Position numbers and translations under genes: made by a program. The notes under the pieces are model-generated. The model worked only from the letters and a program-made list of their open reading frames with translations, had not been told where the DNA came from and did not search any database. DNA of 64,000 nucleotides from Homalodisca vitripennis (Eukaryota > Arthropoda > Insecta > Hemiptera > Cicadellidae), in assembly GCF_021130785.1 (NCBI RefSeq), contig NW_025777593.1, forward strand, positions 102,839 through 166,838. Reading direction: 5' to 3'. Of this stretch, positions 11,330 through 22,640 are shown one piece after another. The first letter of the stretch is position 1. The number at the start of each line of letters is the position of its first letter.

Positions 11330-12300
11330 TCTCTATCTCAGTAGCTGGTACTATTATAATCGCAACAAAACACGTTTAGGTACATTGATATCTAAGTATA
11401 ATATTTACTTTATCATCGCATCTGTATTATTAATTTAACTCTGCTCTTAGAGCAGCACTACATGTAACACAAGTGGCAGGACTAAGACTAGAACTCACAT
11501 GGCTGAGTAAGTTTTAACATTTAGACATCAATATTTCCCCTCTCTCTATTTCTTCTTACTCAAAACATTTAAATTCCGATTTTTATGAAAATTTTTGTAT
11601 TGGTTGATTATTTCATTCAACTTCTTTTGTATTATGTAACGAATTCCCCTTCATTTTTTCTATTTGGAAATTATTAACCTAAATTTTAGCTGTTATTAAT
11701 CCTCTCTGTAACAAAAGAGTCCAGGGAGAATAGGTGATCAATAATATTCATCTAAGAGGAGTCCAAGGCGGATCCTCCCTTTGGCGGCAAAGTCCAGTCG
11801 TTATAGTCCAGTTGAGGGAGTCAATATCGATTTTTTAACTCTTTTACGTAGTTGATAAAGAATTTGCAGCTGTTTGTGAGATCTATTTCCTCACTTATTT
11901 TGTAAAGCAATCTCGTTAGCGTTTTAGTAGGCTAATTATTTAAAATTAATAAAAACTAGTATGTACTAGGTGGGTAAATTAGTATTGCCTTACTAATTCA
12001 TGTTAAATTGCTAAAACTCAATTACTATAAATACAGTGTTATAAATTTTTGCAAGCAAATATATTCTATACCTTCGTATTCGTTCGGTTGGTTACTAAAA
12101 CCTACACTACAGCTCTCTTCTTTTGTAGAATAGATATAAAATATCCAATTGAAGTGATAAGTAAGGGCGATGCAAATTTATATTTAATTGTTAACTTTAA
12201 ATATTTGAAATTCTCACTGTAACTAATAATAACTAAAATTCTGCTTCATGATTAAATAAATGAGTCTTTGTCGTGATTCAAATGTTTATTAAAAATTTAT
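11330..12300 (+). repeat. Array unit U8 (E-H-D-C-L start)
   Basis: E is at 11455-11515 ('GGCAGGACTAAGACTAGAACTCACATGGCTGAG'), the hairpin at 11702-11728, C near 12095-12130, and the start of L near 12220-12270 ('CTGCTTCATGATTAAATAAATGAGTC'). Subfamily A. Confidence 0.6.
11702..11728 (+). other. H hairpin, copy U8 (type A)
   Basis: Arms CTCTCTGTAA and GTCCAGGGAG with loop CAAAAGA. Seven outer pairs hold (one G-U) and two inner positions are mispaired. Confidence 0.6.
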
Positions 12301-12349
12301 CATTCAAATTTTTATTGTGATTAATTTAACTTTGATCTTTATTGTGTTC

Positions 12350-13516
12350 AATTATCCTGAAAACATAATATGAATTGGGAATCAGATAACTACAATTTAG
12401 ATTAACTGAAGTCGTGATGCATACGAGCTAGTTAAGACAAAAAAAACAATAACAAATTATAACGAAACCACACAATAATAAAACAGTGTATACTTAAAAA
12501 TTATAAATACAATTTATTTAATATCCATGGATACAACAAAGTATACAAATGATGAAATGTTTTGGTTAAGTCAAAAGTTATATATTTCAGCATTTTAAAT
12601 TTCTTTTACATAGTAGGAATGAAGCACCAACAGGAACACGATATATTGACCAGAAGCAGGAGAAGGTCCAGGGCCAGAATCAGGAATCACAAGGATGAGT
12701 AATGTTTATTATTTAGATATAATGGCTATTTTTTCCTCTATACCTTATTACCAAAATCAGTTTACATCCTTGTTTTAGAGGCAATTAGTTTCAACAAAAC
12801 ACTGGAATAATTCAGCTTGTATTTAATAATTTCGGGGTTCCAAAGGAAATTTTAATTTATATATGGTATTAATATTTAATTAAACTTTAGCCTAATTTAG
12901 AAATTTTAACCACATTCCATTTTATTTATTAGAATATTCAACTAAATTAGTATACTAAGTAGTTTTTAATCCTCTCAATACCAATGACGTACAGAGAGAA
13001 TTTGTTTACAATTATCTTCCTTGTGGTCCTCACCTCATAGTATCTTAAGAACTATTTTGACCTAGCAGTAGACAGATATGTTTACGAGAAACATTTTTCT
13101 AATTTATATCTTTAACCATATTTTTGGCATGTTTAAAAAGGCTAAATATAAAAAAAATCGTTGAAGTAAGTGTATGCTAGCTGATAATGATTAAAATACC
13201 TTTATGAATGATGTTTCATTGTTTAAATTACATAAATTTAAAAACCTATTTAGCGGAGATTATAAGATAAATATGGTCTATAATTATTCAATGATTCATT
13301 TAATTTCTTAAACGGACACCAGATCTCTCTTCTACAGTACAGTAAATAGTAAATAAGAACCTTACGTTATACAGTAATAGAAACGCCTAATAAATTTCTA
13401 AAGTTATTTAAGATATTTGTATTTTTCACTGTAACTAATAGCAAGTAATAATAAAAATTTTTTCATGACAAAATAAAATGAGATAAAATTTCGTCATGGA
13501 GATATACTCGTTAGTA
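12350..13516 (+). repeat. Array unit U9, left part (N-M-E-3-H-D-C-L start)
   Basis: N is at 12382, M at 12522 ('AATATCCATGGATACAACA'), E at 12615-12705, block 3 at 12740-12785, the hairpin at 12972-12998, C near 13315-13345, and the start of L near 13430. The BEL/Pao element inserted just after this. No stable reading frame. Confidence 0.65.
12972..12998 (+). other. H hairpin, copy U9 (type A)
   Basis: Arms CTCTCAATAC and GTACAGAGAG with loop CAATGAC. The outer five are Watson-Crick pairs; relative to GGGAG copies, the fourth T pairs with A instead of G. Confidence 0.6.
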
Positions 13517-13521
13517 GTATC
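13517..13521. repeat. Target-site duplication of BEL/Pao (left)
   Basis: GTATC immediately left of the LTR, identical to 20383-20387. Confidence 0.9.
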
Positions 13522-13968
13522 TGTACGGTCTTTGAGGAAGAGCCGTAACCGCGGTATAGCCGAAATAAAAACGACTGGTGATGTACCTTGGGGGAGTCTC
13601 GTAGAACGGGGTCGTCGAGATCCTCGGCCAGGGCAGCGGGGAGTCCAGGATCACCAGAAGTCTTGTGTAGGTCTTGTAGATGGAGAGCGGTGGACAACAA
13701 GGGGAATGATTCACTCCAAGAGGGTAAATAAAGTAACTATATTGACTTGAAATACATAAAAACAAAATAGAGCTGTATAAACGTGAAAACTGTTCATGTA
13801 TTGGGGTGGAATGCGGGCAGCAGCGTGTGTCCAGTACGCCGCCTGCGGAGAGAATAATTGAGCCACGTCTTCTTATCTTGAAGGGGTTGGAGAAGGGGCT
13901 ACGAGTCGGTGACGTCATCTCGGGACAGTAACAACACCAGCCGTTAATTAAGAAATAAGTACTGAACA
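13522..13968 (-). repeat. 3' LTR of the BEL/Pao element
   Basis: 447 bp, starting TG and ending CA on both strands (TGTACGGTC to ACTGAACA on +). It carries a TGACGTCA palindrome at 13910-13917, about 50 bases into the LTR on the coding strand, which suits a U3 enhancer. Chance ORFs within it are LTR sequence, not genes. Confidence 0.93.
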
Positions 13969-13982
13969 TTCCCCCCACCCAA
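13969..13982 (-). other. Polypurine tract of the BEL/Pao element
   Basis: On the minus strand the bases just before the 3' LTR read GGGTGGGGGGAA, a typical polypurine primer for plus-strand DNA synthesis. From here to the end of pol at 14141 the sequence is untranslated. Confidence 0.75.
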
Positions 13983-14140
13983 AAAAGGACATTTTTTGAC
14001 CCAAGTAAAAGAAAAAAGAAAACGTTATGATTGAAGAAAATTTAACATTCGTCATGAAACATACCTGAGTCAATTTATTATTAATTAAGAGCTAAATATG
14101 AATAGAAAATGGAGTTATATGTACACTAAGGAGATTATGA

Positions 14141-14700
14141 CTAAACATTAGGTAAAACAACCAACTTATTTACAGGACGGGTTACAATACCTGACGGGGT
14201 TTTCACTTGGCCCACACGAACAATGTTGTCAGAGCTAGGAAACACTTTGATAATCCTACCTAGGGGCCAAGTTAGAGGATCACTATTGCTAGAGTACATT
14301 AATACTAGGTCATTTTCCTTTACATTTTAGGTTGTTCAGTCCATTTTGGGCGTTGGATTTGCGAGTGGAGGTAGTCTTTCTTCCAGCTCTTCCAGAAGTG
14401 TTGAGTGGCGCGAGACACTTGTTGCCAACGAGATAGAAGATTGAGTGGCTCGGAAGTGATGTCCTCTTCTGGACGTGACAGCAGAAGATCTCCAGTGAGG
14501 AAATGGCCTGGAGTCAAGTAGTTGAAGTCGTCGTCAGGTGATGATGGAAGTGCGCAGAGCGGCCTGGAGTTCAGAACAGCTTCAATGCGGCATAAGAATG
14601 TCGAGAATTCTTCTGAAGTGAAGTGGTGGTTTTGTATTATTCTCTTCAGATGATGCTTGGTAGACTTCACTGCAGCTTCCCAGAGACCACCAAAGTTCGG
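14141..14700 (-). pseudogene. pol: BEL/Pao integrase C-terminus (DUF5641 region)
   Basis: The frame contains the family hallmarks LTPGHFLTGDLLL, then a W..Q..TQHFWKSW stretch and KDYLHSQIQRPKW. After a frameshift near 14320 it continues with DLVLMY...WPLGRIIKVFP and PVNKLVVLP, ending at a TAG (14141-14143). DUF5641 is the conserved tail of BEL/Pao integrases, thought to bind DNA. It sits immediately upstream of the polypurine tract, as expected. Confidence 0.9.
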
Positions 14701-15625
14701 AGCACAGGGTGGATTGAAGTTCTAATGGATTTCGTTCTTGGCTAAGTGGTCTGAGATCAGTGGCGTGGAGGTCTTGAGTAGAGAATAAACTTCTTGAAGC
14801 TGACGAGCAGCACCAATGAAGTTGCGGCCTTGATCAGAATATATGTTGCGGCATAAACCTCTTCTAGCAATAAAACGGTCGATCGATTGCGGCTAGACAA
14901 GATTCAGTATTGAGAGAGTGGACTAGTTCTAGATGAACAGCCTTGACTGTCATGCATACAAAAAGAGCAATGTAGCATTTAGACAATTTTGCGTTTCTTC
15001 TAGTACTTTCTTTAACAAGAAAGGGACCAGCAAAATCCAATCCAACGTTGGTGAAGCATCGCGTTTGCTTGAAGCGAGAGGGGGGCAAGTCTGCCATTAG
15101 GGGTTGTGTGGGTTTTGCTTTCATTCTAAAGCAAGTGAGACATCGAAAAATGCGTTTTCGGATGAGATTTCTTGCACCAGGAATCCAGTAGCGGCGTTGA
15201 ATAGAATAAGAGATTGAACTATTTTGGGACCACCATGAAGAGAGTACAGGCGATAATGATCACACAATAGAGTTGCGAAGTGACTTTGAGAAGGAATCAA
15301 AACAGGGTGCTTCAAAGACTCAGGCAAGGGAGAAAACTTCAGTCTACCCCCCACCATGAGGGTATCAGATGATAAAAATGGTGTGAGTTTTCTTAGCGAA
15401 GGAGAGCATGGCTTTCCTTGATTGACTGCTTTTATTTCTGGAGAATAGTGTTGCTTTTGAACGAGTTTTACACATTGAGCAAGGGCTTCGGTTCGTTCAT
15501 TTACAGATAAAGGACCAAAACGTTTAGCAGACTGTCTGGATCGGATGTTATGAATGAATCTTAGTACATAACTCATTGCATTTTTGTAGTTTAGTGAGTG
15601 AAGAAAATCGATTTTATCCACTGGT
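14700..15625 (-). pseudogene. pol: BEL/Pao integrase, zinc-binding and DDE core
   Basis: The N-terminal part has VGGRLKFSPLP and the HYRLYSLHGG zinc-binding histidines. After a frameshift near 15180 come the CLTC cysteines. The catalytic core shows the first Asp in VGLDFAGPF, the second in SDQGRNFIGAA, and the Glu in FGGLWEAAVKS, so all three DDE residues survive. A premature TAG lies near 14723 and frameshifts near 15180 and 14880. In life this domain joins the element's cDNA to host DNA. Confidence 0.9.
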
Positions 15626-16250
15626 ACAGATCGTTTGGTGGTATAACGTTAGTTGTTAGTGTATTGCTAAATGGTGTCTTCTTGATCTCAATTACTTCAG
15701 AGGAGCTTTTTCCAAGTGATAAAGGCCAAGAGGAAATTTCATTTAGTAGAAAAGAGGGGCCATGCCACCAAAGCGGGTGATCAAGTAAGCCAGAGGGCAT
15801 CAGACCTCTAGTGCCACAATCTGCGGGATTGTTGTCTCCTGAAATGTGACGCCAAACATCAATAGACGTGTTTTCCGTTACTTAACAAACACGGTTTGAA
15901 ACGAAAGTTTCTAGAAGGTGCGGAGGTGTTCTTATCCAACCAAGAACATTCATTGAGTCTGTAAATAAAAAGATATCTGATATCTGTAGTTTGGTGATAA
16001 GCTTCTGGTTAGCTTTTACCAGTTGGGAGAGGAGCAACGCTGCGCATAATTCCAAGCGGGGTATCGTTAGTGGTTTGAGTGGAGCAAACTTTTGGTTTTA
16101 GAATGCAATAGGCTACATCCGGTAGTTTTGTTTTCACATTCGACCCTTAGATACAATACCGAGCACATGCCTTTCTGAGAAGAGTCTGAAAAACCTATGA
16201 GTTGGACGGATATGTACGTACTGAGGATATAGCGAGGGATATTTATTTGT
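15625..16250 (-). pseudogene. pol: BEL/Pao RNase H domain
   Basis: An Asp-containing LIGFSDSSQKG opens the domain, followed after frame changes by FTDSMNVLGWI, the ADCGTRG motif and PSGLLDHPLWWHGPSFL, all typical of BEL/Pao RNase H and its linker. There is a stop near 15883 and at least two frame changes. The domain would degrade the RNA strand during reverse transcription. Confidence 0.85.
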
Positions 16251-17230
16251 GACATAAGTGGAAGTTCTTTGACAAATTTTTCCCAAACAATGTGTAGATG
16301 TTTTGGGAGTGGATCGTCCCAGTCCAGTTTTCCAACCGATATTTGCTGAAGCAAGTGTTTTAGTGTGAAGATAACTGGACTGATGAAACCGTTCACATCA
16401 TACACTCGGGCAACTTGAAATAAGACATTTCGTTTGGTCGGAGTTTTATTTACAGGGGCAATAGCGTAGTGAAAACAATCCGTGGAAGGGTCCCATTCAA
16501 GTCCTACTACTTTGATGGAGTGAATGGATCCAAGGGGATGTGGTCTTTCTCTGTGGTCAGAAGGGATGGTGTTGAGAACGGAAACACTTGAACTAGACCA
16601 TTTGTGAAGTTCGAAACCACCAGATACGCAGAGTTGATTGAGTTTATCAAACAATTGAAGGGCTGCGTGTTCCGAAGAGGCACCACAGACGATGTCATCG
16701 ATGTAGCAGGACGAGTTTAAGCACTTCTGCAGCATTGGGGTAGTTAGGACCTTCGTCGAGAACTAGTTGCTTCAAAGTTTGAAGGGCGATGAAAGGGCTT
16801 GATGAGAGACCAAAAGTTAATCGTTGAAGTTCCCATTCTTGGACAGGGCCAGAAGGGTCAGAACGCCAAAACAAATGTTGGTATTTGCGGTCAGAAGGAG
16901 CAACTTTTATGGCTCGATACATTTGTTTTATATCGCATGTCAGAGCGATGGGGTGCAATCGAAACATAGAGATAAACAGTTCCGATATCGGCTTGGAGCT
17001 TGGGTCCAGTCAACAGTAATTTATTAAGAGACTGATTCGTGTCACTTACTTCAGAGGCGTTAAAGACAACGCGAAGAGGTGAAGATGAAGATGATTCTTT
17101 TACAACACCGTGATGTGTGAGGACATATGAAGAGGGCTGAGGGGCGAGACACATGTGACCTAGGTCAACATAGTTTTTGTAAATTGTCTGAATAATGAGC
17201 GAGATTTCCCGGCTTTCTTTCAAGCCGTCT
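16250..17230 (-). pseudogene. pol: BEL/Pao reverse transcriptase
   Basis: Motifs in order: LRVVFNAS, TCDIKQMYRAIKV (catalytic Asp), LTFGLSSSPF, and the active-site box YIDDIV in place of the commoner YVDD. The thumb region reads VYDVNGFISPVIFTLKHLLQ, a BEL/Pao signature. At least three frameshifts lie near 17200, 16930 and 16710. Each is a single-base change, so the intact parent is recent. Confidence 0.92.
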
Positions 17231-17990
17231 TTCCTGTTGGAGATAATTGCGAAGAGCTATTTCTCGTGTGGAGCCTAGGTCAGAGGGGAAGCCATTTTTG
17301 AAGGGTAATGAGGCTACATATCGTCCGGTTTCGTCTCTAGAGATGGTTGATTGATAATGATCTTCACAGAACTGATCAGCGGGACTGAGGGGTTTTGGAA
17401 AATTGATTTCTTCCATTTCCCAGAATTGTTCAAGGAGTCGATCAGTGCTTAGAGACGATGAAACAAAGAGAGAGTTTCGTTGGTGAGAAGGTGATTCCAT
17501 GGGGACATCACCCATGAGAACCCAACCAAATATTGTGTGCAGCGCGGTAGGCTGCCCTTTGATGATGGAAAGTTCATTGGTAAGCATGTCTGTGAAAGAT
17601 TGAGCTCCAAAGAGAATGTCAACTTTAGCAGGATGATTAAAGTCAGGGTCTGCTAGATTCAAAGAATTGAATCTCTGCCTTAGAGATGCTGCAAGCGGGG
17701 CTGTAGGAAGATTAGATGATATCTTAGAAATGATAACTGCATCCAGCTGTAGTTGGACGTCGCTGTTGTAGCGAGAGGCTATGTTGCAAGTAACGAGGCC
17801 TTTTGTGTTTATGCCACATTGATGACCAATGCCTGAAATGTTAACATTACACCTTTTGATAGGTAGTCGTATAGTTTGAGCTAATGATTGAGTGACAAAG
17901 TTGATTTGACTACCTCCGTCAATGACAGCTCTGCACGTTTGCCAATGACCTAAATCGTCTTGAATGAGTACTTGAACGGTGCCTAACAAA
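17230..17990 (-). pseudogene. pol: BEL/Pao aspartic protease and RT lead-in
   Basis: A retropepsin-like site AVIDGGSQINFV carries DGGS in place of the usual D-S/T-G; many BEL/Pao proteases vary here. Downstream come PAKVDILFGAQSF, TIFGWVLMG and LLEQFWEMEEI, the conserved linker before the reverse transcriptase. The region is in one open frame with the zinc-knuckle part (18511-17165). The protease would process the Gag-Pol polyprotein. Confidence 0.88.
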
Positions 17991-18535
17991 GCAACATTTC
18001 TTGTGTTAGTTCGCTGAGACTGACAGGACAGTGTTTGAAACGGTGCGGTTGTCTGAGGTGTAGGCGCGGCGGCGGAAGCGCCGACTACTGAGGGGGGTGA
18101 CGCAGGTGTAGAGATGTGAGAGTGAGGTGCGTCTGAGTGGACGGGTGGCGGAGTGGAGACCCGCTTGTCATGGAGTAGAGAGTAATGTTTCTTACTTTTA
18201 CAAAATCTACAACTCGCATTTGAAGTACACGCAGACACATGGTGTGACCCAAGACATGAAAAACATCGTTTAAATGAGCGCACAGAATTATAACGTTCAT
18301 GTAAGGGCAAAGCAATAAACTGGTCACAGCGGTAAAGTTGATGGTTATTTTTACACATAGGACACTGAGAGGCAGGGCGACAAGGCGACGAGTTAGTCTT
18401 CTCTGAATGTGAAGCACCGTGTTGAGCTGAGAACAACGCCTTGCGGTAAAGGGGTGCGGGTGGTCTTGACGTAACTACACTAGCTTTTGTGTGTTTCTTT
18501 GGTGAGTTCATAGACGGTACACTGAGCGCGAAGAA
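17990..18535 (-). pseudogene. gag: BEL/Pao Gag zinc knuckles
   Basis: Cys/His clusters CPMCKNNHQLYRCDQF and CFSCLGSHHVSAC...CRFCKSKKHYSLLHD match the nucleic-acid-binding knuckles at the C-terminus of BEL/Pao Gag. The frame equals that of the N-terminal Gag, but two 1-base shifts near 18590 and 18655 separate them. Confidence 0.88.
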
Positions 18536-18538
18536 ACT

Positions 18539-19384
18539 CCATAAGGTCTTCCAATATAGGAAACTGTTTGGATTTCACTTCTAGTTCAAAACGCCTTTCT
18601 AGTATTATTGTCTAATAGGCGTAAAGCTAGTTGCAAGAGCATAAAACCAGACAAGTCACTGATATTTAGACTTTTCAATGCTTGAACATTTATGTGAAAA
18701 CACATCTACGATCTGTCTTAGGCTACTTAGACTAGGGGTCTTTACAGGTTGTTGATTAAGTATTTTATTAAGATAAAAACTAGCTAGGAAGCGTGGATTA
18801 GTGTAGCGTTCCACTAGAGTGTCATAGGCTAGAGTGAAGTTAGCTGGATCAAAGGGTATGGCTTCAACAATGCACAGAACAGGGCCTTCCAGTAAGCTTT
18901 TTAAATAACTAAACTTTTCAATAGGGGCCATGGAGGTATTGTGGATTAAATTATCATACAGAGATCTGAAGGAATTAAACTGCTCTAACTGTCCACCAAA
19001 GTTACTTATATCTATTTGCGGAAGGTTAGATTTTACAAGTGAGGCTTGTGAGAGATCTACATCGACAGTTTTAGTCTTAGTAGCTACAATAACATCATAG
19101 GTGGCTTTACATTTATAGTACATGGTATCAAACTGCTTGAAGGCGGAACTAGTATCTACAGTGTCCTTGGGGTCATCTAATTCAAGATTAAGATTATCCA
19201 TCTGTTCTGAAAGGGCTTCGAAGTCTGAGTACAAAGACTTTAAATTTGAATACCTAGCAACAAAATCATTAGTTTCACCTGGAAGTTCCTTGATTAAATC
19301 AAAACACAGCTGTAACTTTTGAAAATACCTTTCTCTCTTTTTCACACATTGTTCTAGTTTTTTAGTAGCCATATTTTCAAACAC
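18539..19384 (-). pseudogene. gag: BEL/Pao Gag N-terminal domain
   Basis: Begins at the ATG at 19384, with a second in-frame Met four codons later in a MATKKLEQ context usual for BEL/Pao Gag. LPQIDISNFGGQLEQFNSF and the FSYLKSLLEG stretch belong to the DUF1759-type Gag domain. The frame stops at 18656 because of a 1-base shift, continues in another frame, and is restored after a second shift in GCGTTTTGAA (a T-run). Structural protein of the retroelement particle. Confidence 0.9.
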
Positions 19385-19932
19385 TAATTAAATACAAAAT
19401 ATGAAATACACCCTACAGAAGACAGAATCCTTATTTACTAAATTAACCTGCTTACAAACTAATTTAGTAAACCTTGACAAAAATAAAACAAGTAATCTTC
19501 AAACAAAACAGTGACACAGAAATAATATTAGATAGTGAGTGATTAAGAATTAAGAATGATTCCCTCAGTAATAGAAAATTATTAGTTTTAAATAGAAACA
19601 GCTGACAGATAAGTTGCTCAAAATAGATAAGAGCGTCCGGTCGGCGGACAGAAATACTCAATCAGCTGAGCGACAATCAGATAGCGGCCGATAAGCAGCG
19701 CAATCAATAAACATAACCTGCAGTTCTGTACCTGTCTGTCTGGCTCTATAGTTCAGTTCACGAAACTTAGCTTAAATGCTAATTTTTACTTTTAATGCTA
19801 ATCAGGTTTGTTTCTTGAGGCGGTTGAGTTTTTGATTTGAACTCAAATTAAATGTTAAAACTTAGTGGACTGTTTTTTGCATGAAGCTGAAGCGTTCGTA
19901 TAGGACCAGCTGATCCGGCTCGAAGGACCAAA
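19385..19932 (-). other. BEL/Pao 5' leader with candidate primer-binding site
   Basis: Untranslated leader between the 5' LTR and gag. On the minus strand, two bases after the LTR end (CA) comes TGGTCCTTCGAGCCGGATC (about 19912-19930). It starts with the TGG expected of a primer-binding site; I could not assign the tRNA. The rest contains no gene. Confidence 0.6.
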
Positions 19933-20382
19933 TGTACGGTCTTTGAAGAAGAGCCGTAACCGCGGTATAGCCGAAATAAAAACGACTGGTGATGTACCTT
20001 GGGGGAGTCTCGTAGAACGGGGTCGTCGAGGTCCTCGGCCATGGCAGCGGGGAGTCCAGGATCACCAGAAGTCTTGTGTAGGTCTTGTAGATGGAGAGCG
20101 GTGGACACCAAGGGGAATGATTCACTCCGAGAGGGTAAATAAAGTAACTATATTGACTTGAAATACATAAAAAACAAAATAGAGCTGTATAAACGTGAAA
20201 ACTGTTCATGTATTGGGGTTGGAATGCGGGCAGCAGCGTGTGTCCAGTACGCCGCCTGCGGAGAGAATAATTGAGCCGCGTCTTCTTATCTTGAAGGGGT
20301 TGGAGAAGGGGCTGCGAGTAGGTGACGTCATCTTGGGCCAGTAAACAACACCAGCCGTTAATTAAGAAATAAGTACTGAACA
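19933..20382 (-). repeat. 5' LTR of the BEL/Pao element
   Basis: 450 bp with TG/CA ends, nearly identical to 13522-13968. It carries the same TGACGTCA palindrome at 20323-20330. It drives transcription leftwards, on the minus strand. Confidence 0.93.
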
Positions 20383-20387
20383 GTATC
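20383..20387. repeat. Target-site duplication of BEL/Pao (right)
   Basis: GTATC immediately after the right LTR, identical to 13517-13521. Confidence 0.9.
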
Positions 20388-21430
20388 CTTGACATAAAAA
20401 GGCGCCAAAAGATAAAACAATAAGACACCCATGTGAAATATAAAAAACAGTTATAATATATATTATTAATATAATGTCGTGTGAATATTTATGAAATAGT
20501 ATCAAGAGTATGTTTCAGCATTATCATAGTCGTTCAACTTGCAGCCCGTCAGATAATGTAGTACAATGTGATGGTCAGAAGCTGGACGAGGACCTGGCCA
20601 TACAAGGATGAGTTACTTCTATTATTGAGTAATCACAATTTCTCCTAATAATGGCCTCTTGATACCCAAAGCAATTTAAATTTTAGTATTAAATACAACA
20701 CAAAACACATGAACAGTATAAATAAAACGATGACCTGATTCCAAAGCAAACAGAAGTTTCAAATGTATTATTTCGTTGAATTTCCTTTTATTGTTCAAAG
20801 ATTTTCACTGATTTCCTTTATGGAAAGCTACTAAACTTGTGTTTTTGGGCTGTTTTAATCCTCTCTGTACCCAAAGCGTGCAGGGAGAATTGGTTTCAAT
20901 CATCTTGTAAATTCCAAGCTTCACAGCAGTTTTGCAAACTGTTTTCCATAGTTGATGACAAATAATTAATATTTTACGAAAAGAATGTTCTAACGTCCGT
21001 CTTCGAGCAAATTTTTGGCTATTTTATTAGATTAAATATTATGTTTTAGTTTAAATTAGTGTACGTTACCTGACTAACATTAGTAATAAAAAATTTCACC
21101 ATGTTTGATTTTTAAAACTCCATGATTTAAAATACGGTTTCAAATAATTTTTAAGAAAGATATAGTCTACAATTCCTAAATCATTCCGTTAGTTACGTAA
21201 AGATCCACCAGAGCACGCATCCACAGTATAAGAGATAAGACCTAGCAAATCAAAATGATGCAGTAATAAACCTTCTTACTTAGAATTCATGCCATTTTCT
21301 AATAGTATTCTTGCTATCACTAATAATAATTTAACTTCTAAGACGTGGTAAACTAGAATAAATCATTCGTATACAAAATGAAATTCTAAATAGAGAGGAC
21401 AACCCTCGTAAAGTACCGCATTAACAAAAT
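20388..21430 (+). repeat. Array unit U9b (E-3-H-D-C-L start)
   Basis: E is at 20535-20625, block 3 at 20650-20690, the hairpin at 20861-20887, D near 20925-21010, C near 21200-21235 ('CCACAGTATAAGAGATAAG'), and the L start from 21310 to 21420. Subfamily A. This unit is complete enough to show that the BEL element landed between two units or inside U9's L block. Confidence 0.6.
20861..20887 (+). other. H hairpin, copy U9b (type A, best paired)
   Basis: Arms CTCTCTGTAC and GTGCAGGGAG with loop CCAAAGC. All ten positions pair, two of them as G-U. This is the cleanest representative of the structure. Confidence 0.75.
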
Positions 21431-22020
21431 GACTCTTGTTCACAACTTTTTATAACATACATTTTTTAACAGAATCAATAAATTTTTAGAACTTTCCAGC
21501 GAGTTGTACTTTATATTAATTTATTACATATTAACGCCGCTTATTACTTGTTTTAGTTTTGAGAGGAACATTTTAATCACATGAGGATATAAAGTATTTT
21601 AATGGTCAGAACAAGTGTTTATTAGTTCTAAACCTTTAAATACATGTAGTTCCGTTAGTTTTTGACAGTTTTAAGGCCTTGAAGCAATATTATAGGGTTA
21701 AAAATTACCGTTTTGATTATTTTTTTACCATTTTCAATCTTATTTCAACTATAAAATCTGCTCTAATGTTTTTGTTATCTAATGATGAAAACAATCCTCA
21801 ACATGCTTTTAATTCCATGAGAACTTTTAAACAATGAACAATTGGTAAATTTAATATTCTTTTTACAAAGAAACTGATAAAAAATGTCTCTGGAATCTAA
21901 TACATTGACACCTTACCGTGATAATTTTTCTCATTTTTTCCAGGCTATATATTTCCAGAATTAAATAACTAACATTTTCATGTACATATAAATAGTACAG
22001 AAAAATATGGATCTTAAATA
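21430..22020. other. AT-rich spacer, no gene seen
   Basis: Homopolymer-rich sequence without an ORF of note, repeat block or RNA gene that I can recognise. Confidence 0.5.
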
Positions 22021-22640
22021 CCTACTTATATTTATAAACGGTAAACCCAATATTTGGGGTGAAAGGATCACTGAGACGATCACCTAAGGCTCTCTTCAGG
22101 TTGGCGTCCTTTCTCCTTGTTATGGACGACCTGTTTAGGTCTGTAACAGGAGTAGTCTTTTCGCAAAGGTGTATGCAGATGAGAAAAAAATGATAATTCC
22201 TATGACTGGTAATTTAAAATCACAATCACAGAATTGACTAATGCTACCCTGAAGAGAGCCGTAAACTGGTGTAGTCCAATGTTTTTTGTTGACACTTGAC
22301 AGAATTGGGGACCACGACTGAAAAGGTTTGTTTGCCAGAGGAATATGGTTACTAATATACTGTAGTGCAGGCTTCTGATCGGAGGGTCTTTTGGTCTTGA
22401 GCCGAAGCTATTGCAGTTGCTTTATATCTACGGGATTAAACCTTGACTACCGTTTGAGGTTTTTGTTTTGTGGTTAAATACTGGGTCGGATCGACTTGCA
22501 TCCTAAGGATATCCTGTTGGGCAATAAGCTCCGATTTGACCCGGTTACTGCCTTTGGTTGTCATACTATTGCACATTTGTATATTTAGTTTATGACTAGT
22601 TGGATTGTATACCCACATCAGTAGGAAGTGCCTACTCTAA
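22020..22640. other. Less AT-rich segment of unknown nature
   Basis: Base composition is visibly less AT-rich than its flanks and the sequence is not shared with the array. The minus strand at 22618-22436 has a 60-codon frame with mixed polar residues (KGSNRVKSELIAQQDILRMQ), but no motif. It may be a remnant of an unrecognised mobile element or an old exon. I cannot choose between these. Confidence 0.3.

Larger units (their letters stand above)
13517..20387 (-). mobile_element. BEL/Pao LTR retrotransposon, full length, defective
   Basis: A complete element lies on the minus strand between two LTRs (13522-13968 and 19933-20382). It is flanked by the 5-bp duplication GTATC (13517-13521 and 20383-20387), within the 4-6 bp usual for BEL/Pao. 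The internal order from the right is gag, zinc knuckles, aspartic protease, reverse transcriptase, RNase H, integrase and the DUF5641-type C-terminus, which is diagnostic for BEL/Pao. The LTRs differ at about 10 substitutions and 3 single-base indels in about 447 bp (hand count, roughly 2%), so it is fairly young. At least seven frameshifts and one stop make it non-functional as sequenced, unless some of the 1-base indels are sequencing errors. Confidence 0.95.

Noticed and set aside
13494..13978. Several ORFs on both strands up to 155 codons, repeated at 19848-20428
   Set aside because: They lie in the BEL/Pao LTRs, which do not encode protein.
18085..18417. 110-codon minus ORF in another frame
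   Set aside because: Shadow of the Gag zinc-knuckle and protease frame.
19912..19930. Remnant of a tRNA gene next to the 5' LTR
   Set aside because: Only a 3' acceptor-like complement is present; it fits a primer-binding site, not a tRNA gene.
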